The translations under genes and the position numbers were made by a program. DNA of 64,000 nucleotides from Paenibacillus_V sp046244365 (lineage in GTDB: Bacteria; Bacillota; Bacilli; Paenibacillales; NBRC-103111): positions 7,564,001 through 7,628,000 of the forward strand of contig NZ_CP176395.1 in assembly GCF_046244365.1 (NCBI RefSeq), in the 5' to 3' direction. Positions 51,474-60,976 of this stretch are shown here, piece by piece; position 1 is the stretch's first letter; the number at the start of each line of letters is the position of its first letter. The notes beneath the pieces are model-generated. The model had not been told where the DNA came from and did not search any database. It saw nothing but the letters and a program-made list of their open reading frames with translations.

Positions 51474-51532
51474 GTATAACCCTCCTTAACGTGTGTATAA
51501 CGAAGGTAAGGCAAGATGCGTAAACATGATGT

Positions 51533-52426
51533 TCACCCTTTGATTGCGCCGAGGAGCATGCCCCGGATGAAATACTTTTGCAGAAACGGATAAACGATGA
51601 CCACCGGCAAAATTGCCACGGTCACAGTCGCCATCTTGATCGTCTCCGGCGGCAAAGGATCCAAATTTTGCACGGACCCCAGCTGCAGCTCGCTCGAAAC
51701 GTTAGGCGTCTGAATCATATTGCGGAGGACAACCTGCAGCGGCTCCAGCTTCTTGTCGGTCAAGTACATGATGCCTTTAAAATATTCGTTCCAATGCCCG
51801 ACGCCGTAAAACAACCCGATTGTCGCCACGATCGGCAACGACAGCGGAAGCACGATGCTGACCAGCGTACGGATGTCCCCGCAGCCGTCCACCTTGGCGG
51901 CTTCCTCCACTTCGTCGGGTAAATTTTCGAAGTATGTTTTCATGATCAACAGGTTAAACGTGCTCACCATGCCGGGGATGATCATCGCCCAGACGGTGTT
52001 GTATAAGCCGATGCCCCGCACGACCAAATAAGTCGGAATGATCCCGCCGCTGAACAGCATCGTGAAGACGATGGCGAGCAGCACGTAATTCCGGCCCTCC
52101 AGATGCTTCTTCGACAGCGGATAGGCGAGCAGCAGCGTCACCAGCAAGTTCAGGCATGTGGCGACGACGGTGACGAACATCGTCACCTTCAGAGCGTCCG
52201 GAATGCGCGCGCTGCCGAATATTTCCTTGTAGGCGGACCACGTTATTTCGCTCGGCCACACGATGAAGCCGCCGTTTCGCAGCACCTCCGAGAACGGGGT
52301 GATCGAGACGATGATGACGTAATAAAGCGGGAAAAGCGTCGATAACGCGAACAGCGAAAGCACGACGTACATGGCGGTGTCCACGATGCGGTCCGACGGC
52401 GTTTTGTTCAAATTCAAGTGATTCAT
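51533..52426 (-). CDS. Carbohydrate ABC transporter permease, YtcP/YesQ type
   Basis: A 297-residue permease with six membrane helices. The EAA loop is EVEEAAKVDGCGDIRTLVSI…LPLSLPIVAT, and the C-terminal WNEYFKGIMYLTDKKLEPLQ is typical of the YtcP branch of MalG-like proteins. The end, FIRGMLLGAIKG, is also family-typical. It pairs with the LplB-type permease 46 bases upstream. The import substrate is probably the oligosaccharide released by the large lyase encoded next. Confidence 0.92.
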   Translation of the reverse strand: MNHLNLNKTPSDRIVDTAMYVVLSLFALSTLFPLYYVIIVSITPFSEVLRNGGFIVWPSEITWSAYKEIFGSARIPDALKVTMFVTVVATCLNLLVTLLLAYPLSKKHLEGRNYVLLAIVFTMLFSGGIIPTYLVVRGIGLYNTVWAMIIPGMVSTFNLLIMKTYFENLPDEVEEAAKVDGCGDIRTLVSIVLPLSLPIVATIGLFYGVGHWNEYFKGIMYLTDKKLEPLQVVLRNMIQTPNVSSELQLGSVQNLDPLPPETIKMATVTVAILPVVIVYPFLQKYFIRGMLLGAIKG

Positions 52427-52472
52427 GTTCGATTTTCACCCTGCTTTCCTTGAGCGTCGGCAGACGCGGCCG

Positions 52473-53435
52473 TTACCAGATGCCGGAGCCGCCGACCTTT
52501 TTCGCGAGCCTGTTGGCGCCGACCACCAGCACCAGGCCGATGATCGACTTGAACAGGCCGGTAGCCGCCGCAATGCTGAATTCGAGGTTTTCCAAGCCGC
52601 GCCGGAACACCCACGTATCGATGATGTCCCCCACGTCGTACACCCGGGCGTTCAAGAAGATGTACACCTGATCGAAGCCCGCGTCCAAAATATGCCCCAG
52701 CCTCAAGATCAGCAGCAGCACGAACACCTCGCGTATACCCGGCAGCGTTATGTGCCAAATGCGCCGCCAGCGGCCTGCGCCGTCGACGATTGCGGCCTCG
52801 TACAGCTCGGGGTTGATGGAAGCGAGAGCGGCCAAATAGATGATGGCGCCGAAGCCGGTGTTTTTCCACAGATCGGTCACGATCAGCAGCGGCCTGAAGT
52901 AATCCGAGTTCGTCAGAAACTCCGGCGTGCCCCAGCCCATATCGCGAAAGAAATTCGTAATGAGTCCGGACCCGGGAGCCAGAAACGAGAATACCAGCCC
53001 GTATACGATAATCCAGGACAAGAAGTGCGGACCGTACGTAATCGTTTGAACGAGCCGCTTGAACCAGCCGACGCGGATTTCGTTCAGCATGAGCGCCAGC
53101 ATCACGTCGGGCAGCATATTGAACAGCAGCCGGTACAAGCTGATCAGCAGCGTATTTTTCATAATGACCGGGAAATCATGCGATTGAAACAATACCCGAA
53201 AGTTGTCCAAGCCGACCCACGGGCTGTCCCAGATCCCCTTGAACAGGTTGTAGTTCTTGAATGCGATCAGAATGCCGCCCATCGGCAAATAGTGAAAAAT
53301 AAAATAGTAGGCGAGCCCCGGCAGCATCATCGCATACAGCCATTTCTTGCGCAGCATCGATTTGCACACCCGCCGAAAGGCGGTCGGCGCGGCCGGTACC
53401 GGAGCGGCTGGCCGTTTTACCGTCAGTTCCGTCAT
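52473..53435 (-). CDS. Carbohydrate ABC transporter permease, LplB/YteP type
   Basis: A 320-residue permease starting MTELTVKRPAA. The region MLRKKWLYAMMLPGLAYYFI and HYLPMGGILIAFKNYN is diagnostic for the LplB/YteP group. The EAA loop is INPELYEAAIVDGAGRWRRI, followed by WHITLPGI. ATG 53435 follows AAGGAGA; a 19-residue extension upstream is not supported. It forms the heterodimeric channel with the YtcP-type partner. Confidence 0.92.
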   Translation of the reverse strand: MTELTVKRPAAPVPAAPTAFRRVCKSMLRKKWLYAMMLPGLAYYFIFHYLPMGGILIAFKNYNLFKGIWDSPWVGLDNFRVLFQSHDFPVIMKNTLLISLYRLLFNMLPDVMLALMLNEIRVGWFKRLVQTITYGPHFLSWIIVYGLVFSFLAPGSGLITNFFRDMGWGTPEFLTNSDYFRPLLIVTDLWKNTGFGAIIYLAALASINPELYEAAIVDGAGRWRRIWHITLPGIREVFVLLLILRLGHILDAGFDQVYIFLNARVYDVGDIIDTWVFRRGLENLEFSIAAATGLFKSIIGLVLVVGANRLAKKVGGSGIW

Positions 53436-53522
53436 AGGTAGTAGTCTCCTTCCCAAAACGACGCCCCCGAAGTCAGGTCCGCGGAATGCCATGCGTCCGT
53501 TCCTTGCGGGGGCCGTTTGCCC

Positions 53523-55133
53523 TTACTTCACGACGCCGGCTGCTTTCAGATCGGCGGTATATTTGTCCAGCAGCTCGCTGCCCTTGTATTTGGTGAGCAG
53601 CTCCTCGCGGTAGGCCGGCCAGTTTTTGCCGGATTTGTCCTCGAAGATCGCCTTGGAGAACAGCTCGTTCTGTCTTTTGCGGAAGCCGGCCAGATCAAAC
53701 CCTTGCGGCGGCACCAGCGACGTTCCGATATATTTGTTCGTCGGCTGCGCGGCCAGGAACTTCACGATCTCCCGGTCGCGGTCCGTTTCCTTCTGATCGA
53801 CCACCGTCAACCCGTACACCTCCGGCTGCAGAACCGCTTGGGTGAAGAAGGACCATACCTTCAGGAAGTCGCCCTGCTTCACGATGTCGTTCGCATACGC
53901 TTCGCCGTTCGGCTTGATCGTCTTGCCTTCAAGCGTATAATGCTTGCCTGCTTGCCCGAAGTGCGTTAACAGATACCCTTCCTCGGAAGCGAGCCAGTCG
54001 AGAATCTCGATCGTACGGCTGATCTTCGCCGGGTTTTTCTCCGCCACCGTCTTCGGAAACAGGAACGGATTGCTCGGGCCCGCCTTGTTGATCAGCGGCG
54101 TGCTGCCGACCATCGTGAACGGCTCCCAGTCGGCCTTCGGGTTAATCTGCTTCGTGCGGAACTGAATGCTGGTCGACACGTTGTCGAACGCGAAATCCTT
54201 GGTCGCGCCCATGACGACGCCGGCTTTGCCCTGAATCGCTTTCTCCACATGCTGCGGCGCTTTGTTCAAATACCAATCGGGATCGACGACCTTCATGTCG
54301 ATCAGCTTGGTTACGTCGTCCAGAACCGCCTGCATGTTCGGCGTCATCGTCCCGTCGACGAACTTCTCGTTCTCGATGTAAGACGGGAATTTCAGCCCGT
54401 TCTTCGGCAGCTCCGGCCATTCCCAGCCGAGGTTAGCGCCGGATCCCGCAGTCGTGAAGCCGTACGTATCCGCTTTGCCGTTGCCGTCCGGATCGTTAAA
54501 TGTAAACGCCTTCAAAACATTGACATATTCGTCGTAGGTCGTCGGCATTTTCAGATTCAGCTTATCCAGCCAGTCCTTGCGAATGTAATAAGTCCGGTAC
54601 GTCTGCTTCACGTATGGAATCGGCGTCCGGTAAAACCCGCCCTGGATCTGGTAACGCTTCACTTCGTCTTCCGTCGTCCAATACTTGAAGTAGTTCGGCA
54701 TCGTGGCCGGCGAAATGAATTTCGTCATATCCGCAAGCAATCCGTCAACCGCGTACTTATTGCCGCCGTCGGCGTTCTTATCCGCCCACATATCGGGAGG
54801 CGTCGACGCGAGCAGCGCGTTCAGCTTCGTATTGTAATCGACGCCTTCCGCCATGTAGCTGACCTTCAAATCCACGTTGAATTTCTGCTGAATCGCCTGA
54901 AGAACGAAATCTTTGCTCGCGTCCGGCAGGTTCGTATTAGCCGGTGCGTTGATAAACCAGTTCAGCTCGATTTTCTCTTTTTTGGCTGCCGCAGACGGGC
55001 TTGCGCTCGCATTCGCCTTGGTCCCCTCGCTTGCCTTCGGCTTCTCCGCTTCCTTCGCGCCGCAAGCGCTTAACAGAACGGATGCAACCAGCGATACCGC
55101 AACCCCGCTTCTCATTAGCTGTATCTTTTTCAT
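53523..55133 (-). CDS. Sugar ABC transporter solute-binding lipoprotein, LplA/YtcQ type
   Basis: A 536-residue extracellular binding lipoprotein. The signal peptide ends SVLLSACG with lipidated Cys24, then a charged Ala/Ser/Lys linker. TYRTYYIRKDWLDKLNLKMP, TYDEYVNVLKAFTFNDPDGN and GKADTYGFT are family hallmarks. Length matches LplA-type proteins, longer than maltose-type ones. ATG 55133 follows GGAGGAGA. It is the first gene of the transporter-lyase operon. It carries the substrate to the LplB/YtcP channel; no ATPase gene is in the operon. Confidence 0.92.
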   Translation of the reverse strand: MKKIQLMRSGVAVSLVASVLLSACGAKEAEKPKASEGTKANASASPSAAAKKEKIELNWFINAPANTNLPDASKDFVLQAIQQKFNVDLKVSYMAEGVDYNTKLNALLASTPPDMWADKNADGGNKYAVDGLLADMTKFISPATMPNYFKYWTTEDEVKRYQIQGGFYRTPIPYVKQTYRTYYIRKDWLDKLNLKMPTTYDEYVNVLKAFTFNDPDGNGKADTYGFTTAGSGANLGWEWPELPKNGLKFPSYIENEKFVDGTMTPNMQAVLDDVTKLIDMKVVDPDWYLNKAPQHVEKAIQGKAGVVMGATKDFAFDNVSTSIQFRTKQINPKADWEPFTMVGSTPLINKAGPSNPFLFPKTVAEKNPAKISRTIEILDWLASEEGYLLTHFGQAGKHYTLEGKTIKPNGEAYANDIVKQGDFLKVWSFFTQAVLQPEVYGLTVVDQKETDRDREIVKFLAAQPTNKYIGTSLVPPQGFDLAGFRKRQNELFSKAIFEDKSGKNWPAYREELLTKYKGSELLDKYTADLKAAGVVK

Positions 55134-55324
55134 AAATCTCCTCCGCCAATCGTTATTCCGGCCCGCCTGCTCCGCCGGCAAACTCATCATGTCACGGCGC
55201 GCCGCACACCGCAATTGTCACTTGGTAAATCCCCCGGGAACGAATTGATAAGGGTTGGAACGAAACAAGAACGGCACCGGAAACCCATAAGAATGGCGCT
55301 AGACTTGCCCGTAATAACGGATAA

Positions 55325-55350
55325 ACCGCCGGAACAGGTTGTCCGGCGGT
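55325..55350 (-). terminator. Stem-loop between the AraC-type regulator and the transporter operon
   Basis: ACCGCCGGA and TCCGGCGGT pair around an eight-base loop, 54 bases after the regulator stop, with TTTAT following on the minus strand. It separates the regulator transcript from the binding-protein gene, perhaps only in part. Confidence 0.6.
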
Positions 55351-55403
55351 CTTGTGGGGGGGCGTTGAAGCGATCGCGTCCATAAAGGCGGCCGTTCTTT
55401 CGC

Positions 55404-57695
55404 TTAGTATTCATTTGGTTCGCCGTCGCCGCGAGTCCGGCTGCGGTACGCCCCGGGCGTCATGCCGGTGGACTGCTTGAAAATTCTTGTGAAATTCGGA
55501 ACCGAGGTATAGCGGAGCCGGTCGGAAATTTCTTTGATCGGCATGTCCGCATGCAGCAGCCATTCCTTCGCCTTATCCATCCTAACGCGGATAAGATGCT
55601 CGCGGAAATCTTCTCCGGTCTCTTCCTTGAACCACTTGCTGAGCGTAGGACGGGGAATTTGCAGCTCATCCGCAATTTGCTGGAGCGACAAATCGCTCTC
55701 GATTTGTTCCTGCACAAGAGCGAGCGCGACCTGTACCGATTTTTTGCGCTTCGGAACCTGGAGCTGCTCCATATGGCGTCTGACCGGCTCGATGATCCGT
55801 TCGTCCATCCAGACCGGCAGCTGCTCCATCCGGTTCAAGCCGTACATTTGCGGCAGCGCGTCGCGGCCGATCACCTCGCTAAGGTCGACGCCGTAATCTT
55901 GGAACGACGTTTCGAGCTCGCCGATCAGATGCACGAACAATCCTGCGATCGCTTCCGAGCTGTGCAGCGATTTGGCCGCTTCCTGAACGAGCTCCTTAGT
56001 GCCCGCGCTGGCCTGCTCATAGTGGCCTTGGGAGATACCGGAGACGACCGCCCGTTCCATTTTGATCAATTGGCGGAGAGACGGATGCATCGTGCTGCGG
56101 ATTTGCTCCGGCAGCAGCAAGGCGGATGGCCCCATAGCCAGCCGGTATATCATGAACGATTGCGCTTCCTTATACGAAACGTGAATATTTTCATAGCCCT
56201 CGCGGGGCTCGGCGAGCGCAACGGACACGGTGTAAGCGAAAAACTGCTTTACCTGCTCGTTGATGCTTCTCGCAAACTGCCTGACAAGCTCCTCCGCCTC
56301 CGGGCCCGGCGAATCCAGGCCCATCAGGAACGCAACCTGCCCCTGCTTGGTCGAAACCCCGAGTACGGGACGGTAGGCTTCGCCGATCTCCTCGATCAGC
56401 TTCCGCAGGGCATACATAATCAGCGAAAGATCGCTTTCCCTGTATGTCTGCTTCAACTCGAGCATTTGGTCGATCTCCACGACGCCGACGCAGAACCAGT
56501 CGCCCTGCAAAGGCTCCACATAGGCCTTCCAGCCGCCGCTGACGTCGTTGTCGCTGGATAGCTCGCCGCGGATCAAGTGAAGCAGCGCGTGCTCCTTCAA
56601 AATCGGCATCTGCTCGTTAATCCGCAGCATCAGCCGCTCGTTCGTCTTTCGCATATCCTGCATCGTCCGGTCGAGCGCCGTAATGATATCGGACTCCTGA
56701 TGCTTGTCGTCTTTGTTCGAGAATTTGACGGCCAAGCTCTGCAGCGGGTTGAACAGCCTTTTGGAGCCGAAAACAGCCGCTGCGCCCCAAACGAGACAAA
56801 TGCCGAGTACAAGCGCCCACGAAACCTTCTCGATCTGATCGGACTTCGCCGACAGCTCCTGCGCGGAAGAGACCGCCACATACGTCCATCCGTTGGACGA
56901 CGACTTTATGGAAGTCAGCAAGTAGGCTTCGCTGTTCTGCTCAATGCGGCTCGGGAGCTCTTTCATTTTGCCCAGGAGAGGAACGATCGTTTCCTTCAAG
57001 TCGCCGCTGCCGTCATTCTCCCGCATCTGTCCGCTGGCGACCAGCCGGCCCAGATCGTCGAAGACGAGCAAGCTGCGGTTAAGCGGCGACAACGTCCGTT
57101 CGACCATCTCCATGAGCCGCGCCATATTCAGCTGCAGCACCAGAATGCCTCTGGGCGAAGAGGTGTTAAGCGGAACGGGGCGGACGATCCACAGATCGCT
57201 TTGACCCTGGAACGTATTCGGAGCGATTTTGTAGAACGTGTTGCTGCCTGTCCACTGCAGCTTGAGCAGCTCGCTCGTCGGGTAGTCGATTTGCCGCATG
57301 AGTCCGGTCCGGTGCGAGTAGACGGAGTCGTACTGCGTTAGAATGAGCGAAATGTCGATTGGAATATCGGAGTTCGTGACCACATTCTGGATTTCGTTAA
57401 TAAACTGAACCGAGCTGCCGATCGCATCCATTGAAACGCCTACCTCGACGACTTTCTGAACGAGCGAGTTGGAGGCCAGCGAAACGGACAGCTGATCGAG
57501 ACGGGTGATATACGTGTCGAGCTGGGTCTGGAAATGCCTGAGGATGCTTTGCTGATGCAGGTCGACTTCCTCCTGCAGCGTGCTAGAGAATAGCTTGAGG
57601 GATACGCCCCCCAGAATAAGGACGGGCACAATACCCATAAGGAGCGAGAAGGCCAGCAATTTCTGTTTATAGGACAACCGTTTGACTGCCTTCAT
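55404..57695 (-). CDS. Membrane-bound AraC-family regulator (dCache-type sensor plus HTH)
   Basis: A 763-residue one-component sensor-regulator. Membrane helix 1 is at about 13-33 (LLAFSLLMGIVPVLILGGVS). An extracellular Cache-like sensing domain spans about 35-280. Helix 2 (VLGICLVWGAAAVFGS) is at about 285-300, followed by a cytoplasmic helical region. The C-terminal AraC double helix-turn-helix is at about 665-760: LSLQQIADELQIPRPTLSKW and MPIKEISDRLRYTSVPNFTR, then IFKQSTGMTPGAYR. Such regulators detect external sugars and switch on adjacent LplAB-type operons, here the one immediately downstream. ATG 57695 follows GGGAGGG; a 15-residue extension is rejected. Confidence 0.9.
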   Translation of the reverse strand: MKAVKRLSYKQKLLAFSLLMGIVPVLILGGVSLKLFSSTLQEEVDLHQQSILRHFQTQLDTYITRLDQLSVSLASNSLVQKVVEVGVSMDAIGSSVQFINEIQNVVTNSDIPIDISLILTQYDSVYSHRTGLMRQIDYPTSELLKLQWTGSNTFYKIAPNTFQGQSDLWIVRPVPLNTSSPRGILVLQLNMARLMEMVERTLSPLNRSLLVFDDLGRLVASGQMRENDGSGDLKETIVPLLGKMKELPSRIEQNSEAYLLTSIKSSSNGWTYVAVSSAQELSAKSDQIEKVSWALVLGICLVWGAAAVFGSKRLFNPLQSLAVKFSNKDDKHQESDIITALDRTMQDMRKTNERLMLRINEQMPILKEHALLHLIRGELSSDNDVSGGWKAYVEPLQGDWFCVGVVEIDQMLELKQTYRESDLSLIMYALRKLIEEIGEAYRPVLGVSTKQGQVAFLMGLDSPGPEAEELVRQFARSINEQVKQFFAYTVSVALAEPREGYENIHVSYKEAQSFMIYRLAMGPSALLLPEQIRSTMHPSLRQLIKMERAVVSGISQGHYEQASAGTKELVQEAAKSLHSSEAIAGLFVHLIGELETSFQDYGVDLSEVIGRDALPQMYGLNRMEQLPVWMDERIIEPVRRHMEQLQVPKRKKSVQVALALVQEQIESDLSLQQIADELQIPRPTLSKWFKEETGEDFREHLIRVRMDKAKEWLLHADMPIKEISDRLRYTSVPNFTRIFKQSTGMTPGAYRSRTRGDGEPNEY

Positions 57696-57828
57696 GTTCC
57701 AACCCTCCCGATGCCGATGCAGAAATTGAAGCGCATACATTTTGTTTTGCCGGGCTGCCGTACTGTCCCTTTATCTTACAGCGGGAGGCATGCCGTGACA
57801 ACCGGGATTTGACGTAACGCCAAAAAGC

Positions 57829-57856
57829 AAGACGGGGTGCGAACACCTTCGTCTTG
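57829..57856 (-). terminator. Terminator of the Ugp-like operon
   Basis: On the minus strand AAGACG-GGTG and CACC-CGTCTT form a stem-loop, followed by GCTTTTTGG. It begins 17 bases after the binding-protein stop codon. Confidence 0.75.
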
Positions 57857-57872
57857 CCTGTTGAAGCGCACG

Positions 57873-59195
57873 TTATTTGCTCAAAAGCTTGTCCGATTTC
57901 TCGCCGGCTTCCGCGATCGCCTTCTCGGCGGTTACCGAAGAATCGGCAACGGCGCGGGCGATCTGGTCCTTAATGTTTTTGGCGATCTCGGGATAAGCCT
58001 TCAGCATCGGACGCGGCCTTGCATACTCCAGCTGATCCACCGCCACTTTAAACAACGGCTTCTCCGCATACAACTTCTTCATTTCATCGCTGTTTACCGC
58101 CGAAACGCGGCTCGGCAAGTAACCCGTAAAGGAGCTCGCATAGATCGTTTGCTCTTTGGACGTCATCCACTTGATGAACTTCCACGCGGCTTCCTGCTTC
58201 TCCTTCGGCAGCTTGGCCGACATGACCAGATTCGCCCCGCCGGTCGGCACGCCGTAGCTCTTGTTGGCAGGCATATAGGTCGTGCCCAATTCGAATCCGG
58301 ATTCCTTGGCCACGAGCATTTGCTTGGTCAAATCGGCCGTTGAAGAGAACAGCATCGCCGAACGCTGATTTTGAAAATCGATTTTGGCCAAGTTGCCGGC
58401 ATCGTCCGTAGTCGGGATTTTCATAATGCCTTCTTGTTTGAGCTTAAGCCAGAACGTGACCGGTTCGATGCCCGCCGGGGAATTAAATTCCGCTTTTTTG
58501 CCGTCGTCGCTGATCATTTTGCCGCCGCTTTGCGCAACGAACGCCTCATAGTACCAAATGTCGACCGGCATCGTGATGCCGACGCGCTTGTCCGGCACGG
58601 TCAGCTTGCGGGCGTATTCCTCGAATTCCTTCCAGTTCTTAGGTCCTGCCGGATCGAGCCCCGCTTCCTTCAGGAGCGTCCTGTTCAGGTACAGCAAAGG
58701 CGTACTGCGCAGATACGGCAGCCCGTACAGCTTGTTGTCGACATAAGAATTGCCCATCAGACCGGGAATGAAATCGTTCATATCGAGGTTGTCTTTTTTA
58801 ACGAAAGGAGTCAGGTCCTCGGTCATTCCGGCTTTGGCGAACACCCCGATGGATGCGATCTCGTTCTGCCAAACCTCCGGCGCATTGCCTGCCGCGAAGG
58901 CTGCCTGGGCTTTGGAATGCTGTTCGTCGTACGAGCCTTGGAAGTGGGCTTTCACGACGACTTCGTCCTGCGATTCGTTGAACTTTTTGACGAGATTTTC
59001 GTTGTTTTCGCCGATCTTGTCTCCCCAGGAATACCAGTAATTGATCTCGACTTTCTTCTTCTCGCCGCCTGCGGCATTGTTCGCGCTTGAGGAAGGACTC
59101 ACGTCGGCCTGCTTGGAGCCGGCTCCGCAAGCGGTCAGCGATACGGCGACGGATGCCGCCAAAACGGTCAATACGGACTTTTTCATCATCATCAT
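57873..59195 (-). CDS. ABC transporter solute-binding lipoprotein (UgpB-like)
   Basis: A 440-residue family 1 extracellular binding lipoprotein. The signal peptide ends VAVSLTACG with lipidated Cys23. INYWYSWGDKIGENNENLVK and KFNESQ are typical of the UgpB branch, as are TPLLYLNRTLLKEAGLDPAG and the late WKFIKWMTSKEQTIYASS. The start may be any of the first three of four consecutive ATG codons after GGAGGG. It is the last gene of the operon. UgpB in Escherichia coli binds sn-glycerol-3-phosphate and glycerophosphocholine; this protein's ligand is not proven. Confidence 0.9.
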   Translation of the reverse strand: MMMMKKSVLTVLAASVAVSLTACGAGSKQADVSPSSSANNAAGGEKKKVEINYWYSWGDKIGENNENLVKKFNESQDEVVVKAHFQGSYDEQHSKAQAAFAAGNAPEVWQNEIASIGVFAKAGMTEDLTPFVKKDNLDMNDFIPGLMGNSYVDNKLYGLPYLRSTPLLYLNRTLLKEAGLDPAGPKNWKEFEEYARKLTVPDKRVGITMPVDIWYYEAFVAQSGGKMISDDGKKAEFNSPAGIEPVTFWLKLKQEGIMKIPTTDDAGNLAKIDFQNQRSAMLFSSTADLTKQMLVAKESGFELGTTYMPANKSYGVPTGGANLVMSAKLPKEKQEAAWKFIKWMTSKEQTIYASSFTGYLPSRVSAVNSDEMKKLYAEKPLFKVAVDQLEYARPRPMLKAYPEIAKNIKDQIARAVADSSVTAEKAIAEAGEKSDKLLSK

Positions 59196-59214
59196 AAACC
59201 CTCCACTAGGTTAA

Positions 59215-60042
59215 TTATTTAACACCCGAATAAACGAACGCTTTAATAATTTGGCGCTGGGCAAGGAAGAAAACGATCAATATCGGAATGACGAGAATCA
59301 GATTGCCGGCCATCAAAATATGCCAAGCGCTTCCCCCGTCCACTTCCCGAATCTTGGCAATCCCGATCGGCAGCGTTCTTGCCACGTCGGTGGTCGTCAT
59401 GACAAGCGGCCAGAAATAGTCGTTCCAATGTGCGATAAAGCTGAACAAAGCGAAGGTCACCAGGGTAGGCCGGGCCATCGGCACCATAATTTTGCGGATG
59501 ATGGTCCACTCGCTGGCATCGTCCAATCTCGCCGCTTCCAGCAGCTCCTCCTGAACCTGTTTGAACGACTGCCTGAGCAGAAAGATGCCGAACGCGCTCG
59601 AGGAGAAAGGAAGAATCAAGGCGAAGAGCGTGTTGAGCATCCCCCACTTGCTCATGAGCAAATAGACGGGGAGGAAGATCAGCTGGCCGGGAATCATCAA
59701 GGTGACCATCGTTACGCCGAACAAAAGCCGGTCCCCCTTGAAGCGGTATCTGGCGAAGGCATACGCCGCGAAGATGATCGTCGTAAACTGCAGGACGAGA
59801 ATCCCTACGGAGACCAAGACGCTGTTGACGAAATATTTCAAGAAGGGACCGGAATTCCAGGCCTTCGCGAAATTTTCCCAGCGGATGACGTCCGGAATCC
59901 ACTTGGGCGGAAAGATGACCGTTTCCGTGTAGGACTTGAACGATGTAGAGATCATCCACACGAAAGGAATGGCGAACACGGCGACCAAAATGATCATCCC
60001 GAGTATATTCAAGGTTTTCATAACAGGTTTAGCGATTGGCAT
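59215..60042 (-). CDS. ABC transporter permease (UgpE/MalG-like)
   Basis: A 275-residue permease with six helices. The EAA loop is QVQEELLEAARLDDASEWTI followed by IRKIMVPMARPTL, and the end QRQIIKAFVYSGVK is typical. It pairs with the UgpA-like permease 58 bases upstream. The ribosome binding site is AGGACGGTGG. Confidence 0.92.
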   Translation of the reverse strand: MPIAKPVMKTLNILGMIILVAVFAIPFVWMISTSFKSYTETVIFPPKWIPDVIRWENFAKAWNSGPFLKYFVNSVLVSVGILVLQFTTIIFAAYAFARYRFKGDRLLFGVTMVTLMIPGQLIFLPVYLLMSKWGMLNTLFALILPFSSSAFGIFLLRQSFKQVQEELLEAARLDDASEWTIIRKIMVPMARPTLVTFALFSFIAHWNDYFWPLVMTTTDVARTLPIGIAKIREVDGGSAWHILMAGNLILVIPILIVFFLAQRQIIKAFVYSGVK

Positions 60043-60100
60043 GTTCCACCGTCCTAAGAGCTCCGCTTTAGCAAAACCGACATCGTGAGCATCCGCTTTC

Positions 60101-60976
60101 TTACCGGTAATGGATCTTCCTGCTTAACAATTTGAAATAAAACAGCGTAAGCAGTCCGACAACCGCCAGCAGCACGACGCCCGCCGCCGAAGCGTAGCCG
60201 ATCTTGAAAAATTTGAAGCCGTACTCGTAAATATAGAAGACGAGCGTATTCGTCGAGTTGACCGGGCCGCCTTGCGTCATGATCGCAATGGTCTCGAACA
60301 CCTGAAACGATCCGATCATGTTGATGATGACCAGGAAAAACAAAGTGGGAGACAGCATCGGCAGCGTAATCCGGTACAGCGTTCTCCATCTGCCGGACTC
60401 GTCCAATTCCGCAGCCTCGTACATATCCTTCGGAATGCTTTGCAGGCCGGCTATGAAGACGAGCGCATTGAACCCGATTCCTTTCCACACGGCAACGACC
60501 ACCAGCGAAAGGAGCGAGCTCTTCGGGCTGCTCAGCCATTCCAGCTTCGGCAGTCCAAGCAGCTCAAGGATCCAATTCAGCAATCCGAATTGAGGATCCA
60601 TCAGCCACATCCATACGAGCGATACCGAAACCAGCGAAATAATGTGCGGGCTAAAGATCGCTCCCTGGACAAATCCGTAGAAGAGTCCCTTCCGGTTCAG
60701 CCATAGGGCAAGAAACAGCGAGATGACAATCGTCAGAGAAACCGTCAGCAGCGTGTAGTTAAGCGAATTGCCGAGCACCTGCAGAAATTCTCTGTTGTCG
60801 AAAAGCTCCGCAAAGTTGCCGAGGCCGACGAAATCCTTAACCGGGCTAATAAAATCCCATTCGTGCAAGCTCAAATAGATCATGTAGAAGATCGGATAGA
60901 TGAAAAAGATCGAAAAGATGACGATCGCAGGCGCTACCATGACATAAGGGCGAAGCCTGTACCACAAAGGCATCAA
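60101..60976 (-). CDS. ABC transporter permease (UgpA/MalF-like)
   Basis: A 291-residue permease with six membrane helices (VMVAPAIVIFSIFFIYPIFY near the start). The EAA loop is IPKDMYEAAELDESGRWRTL, then YRITLPMLSP. The ATG overlaps the stop of the upstream ATPase gene (ATGA), so the two are coupled. It forms the channel with the UgpE-like partner. Confidence 0.92.
   Translation of the reverse strand: MMPLWYRLRPYVMVAPAIVIFSIFFIYPIFYMIYLSLHEWDFISPVKDFVGLGNFAELFDNREFLQVLGNSLNYTLLTVSLTIVISLFLALWLNRKGLFYGFVQGAIFSPHIISLVSVSLVWMWLMDPQFGLLNWILELLGLPKLEWLSSPKSSLLSLVVVAVWKGIGFNALVFIAGLQSIPKDMYEAAELDESGRWRTLYRITLPMLSPTLFFLVIINMIGSFQVFETIAIMTQGGPVNSTNTLVFYIYEYGFKFFKIGYASAAGVVLLAVVGLLTLFYFKLLSRKIHYR

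Noticed and set aside
53935..55073. Plus-strand frames opposite the binding protein
   Set aside because: Shadow frames of a lipoprotein gene with signal peptide and family motifs.
60054..60539. 161-codon minus-strand frame overlapping the UgpA-like gene
   Set aside because: It is in another frame of the same strand across membrane-helix codons of a well-supported permease.
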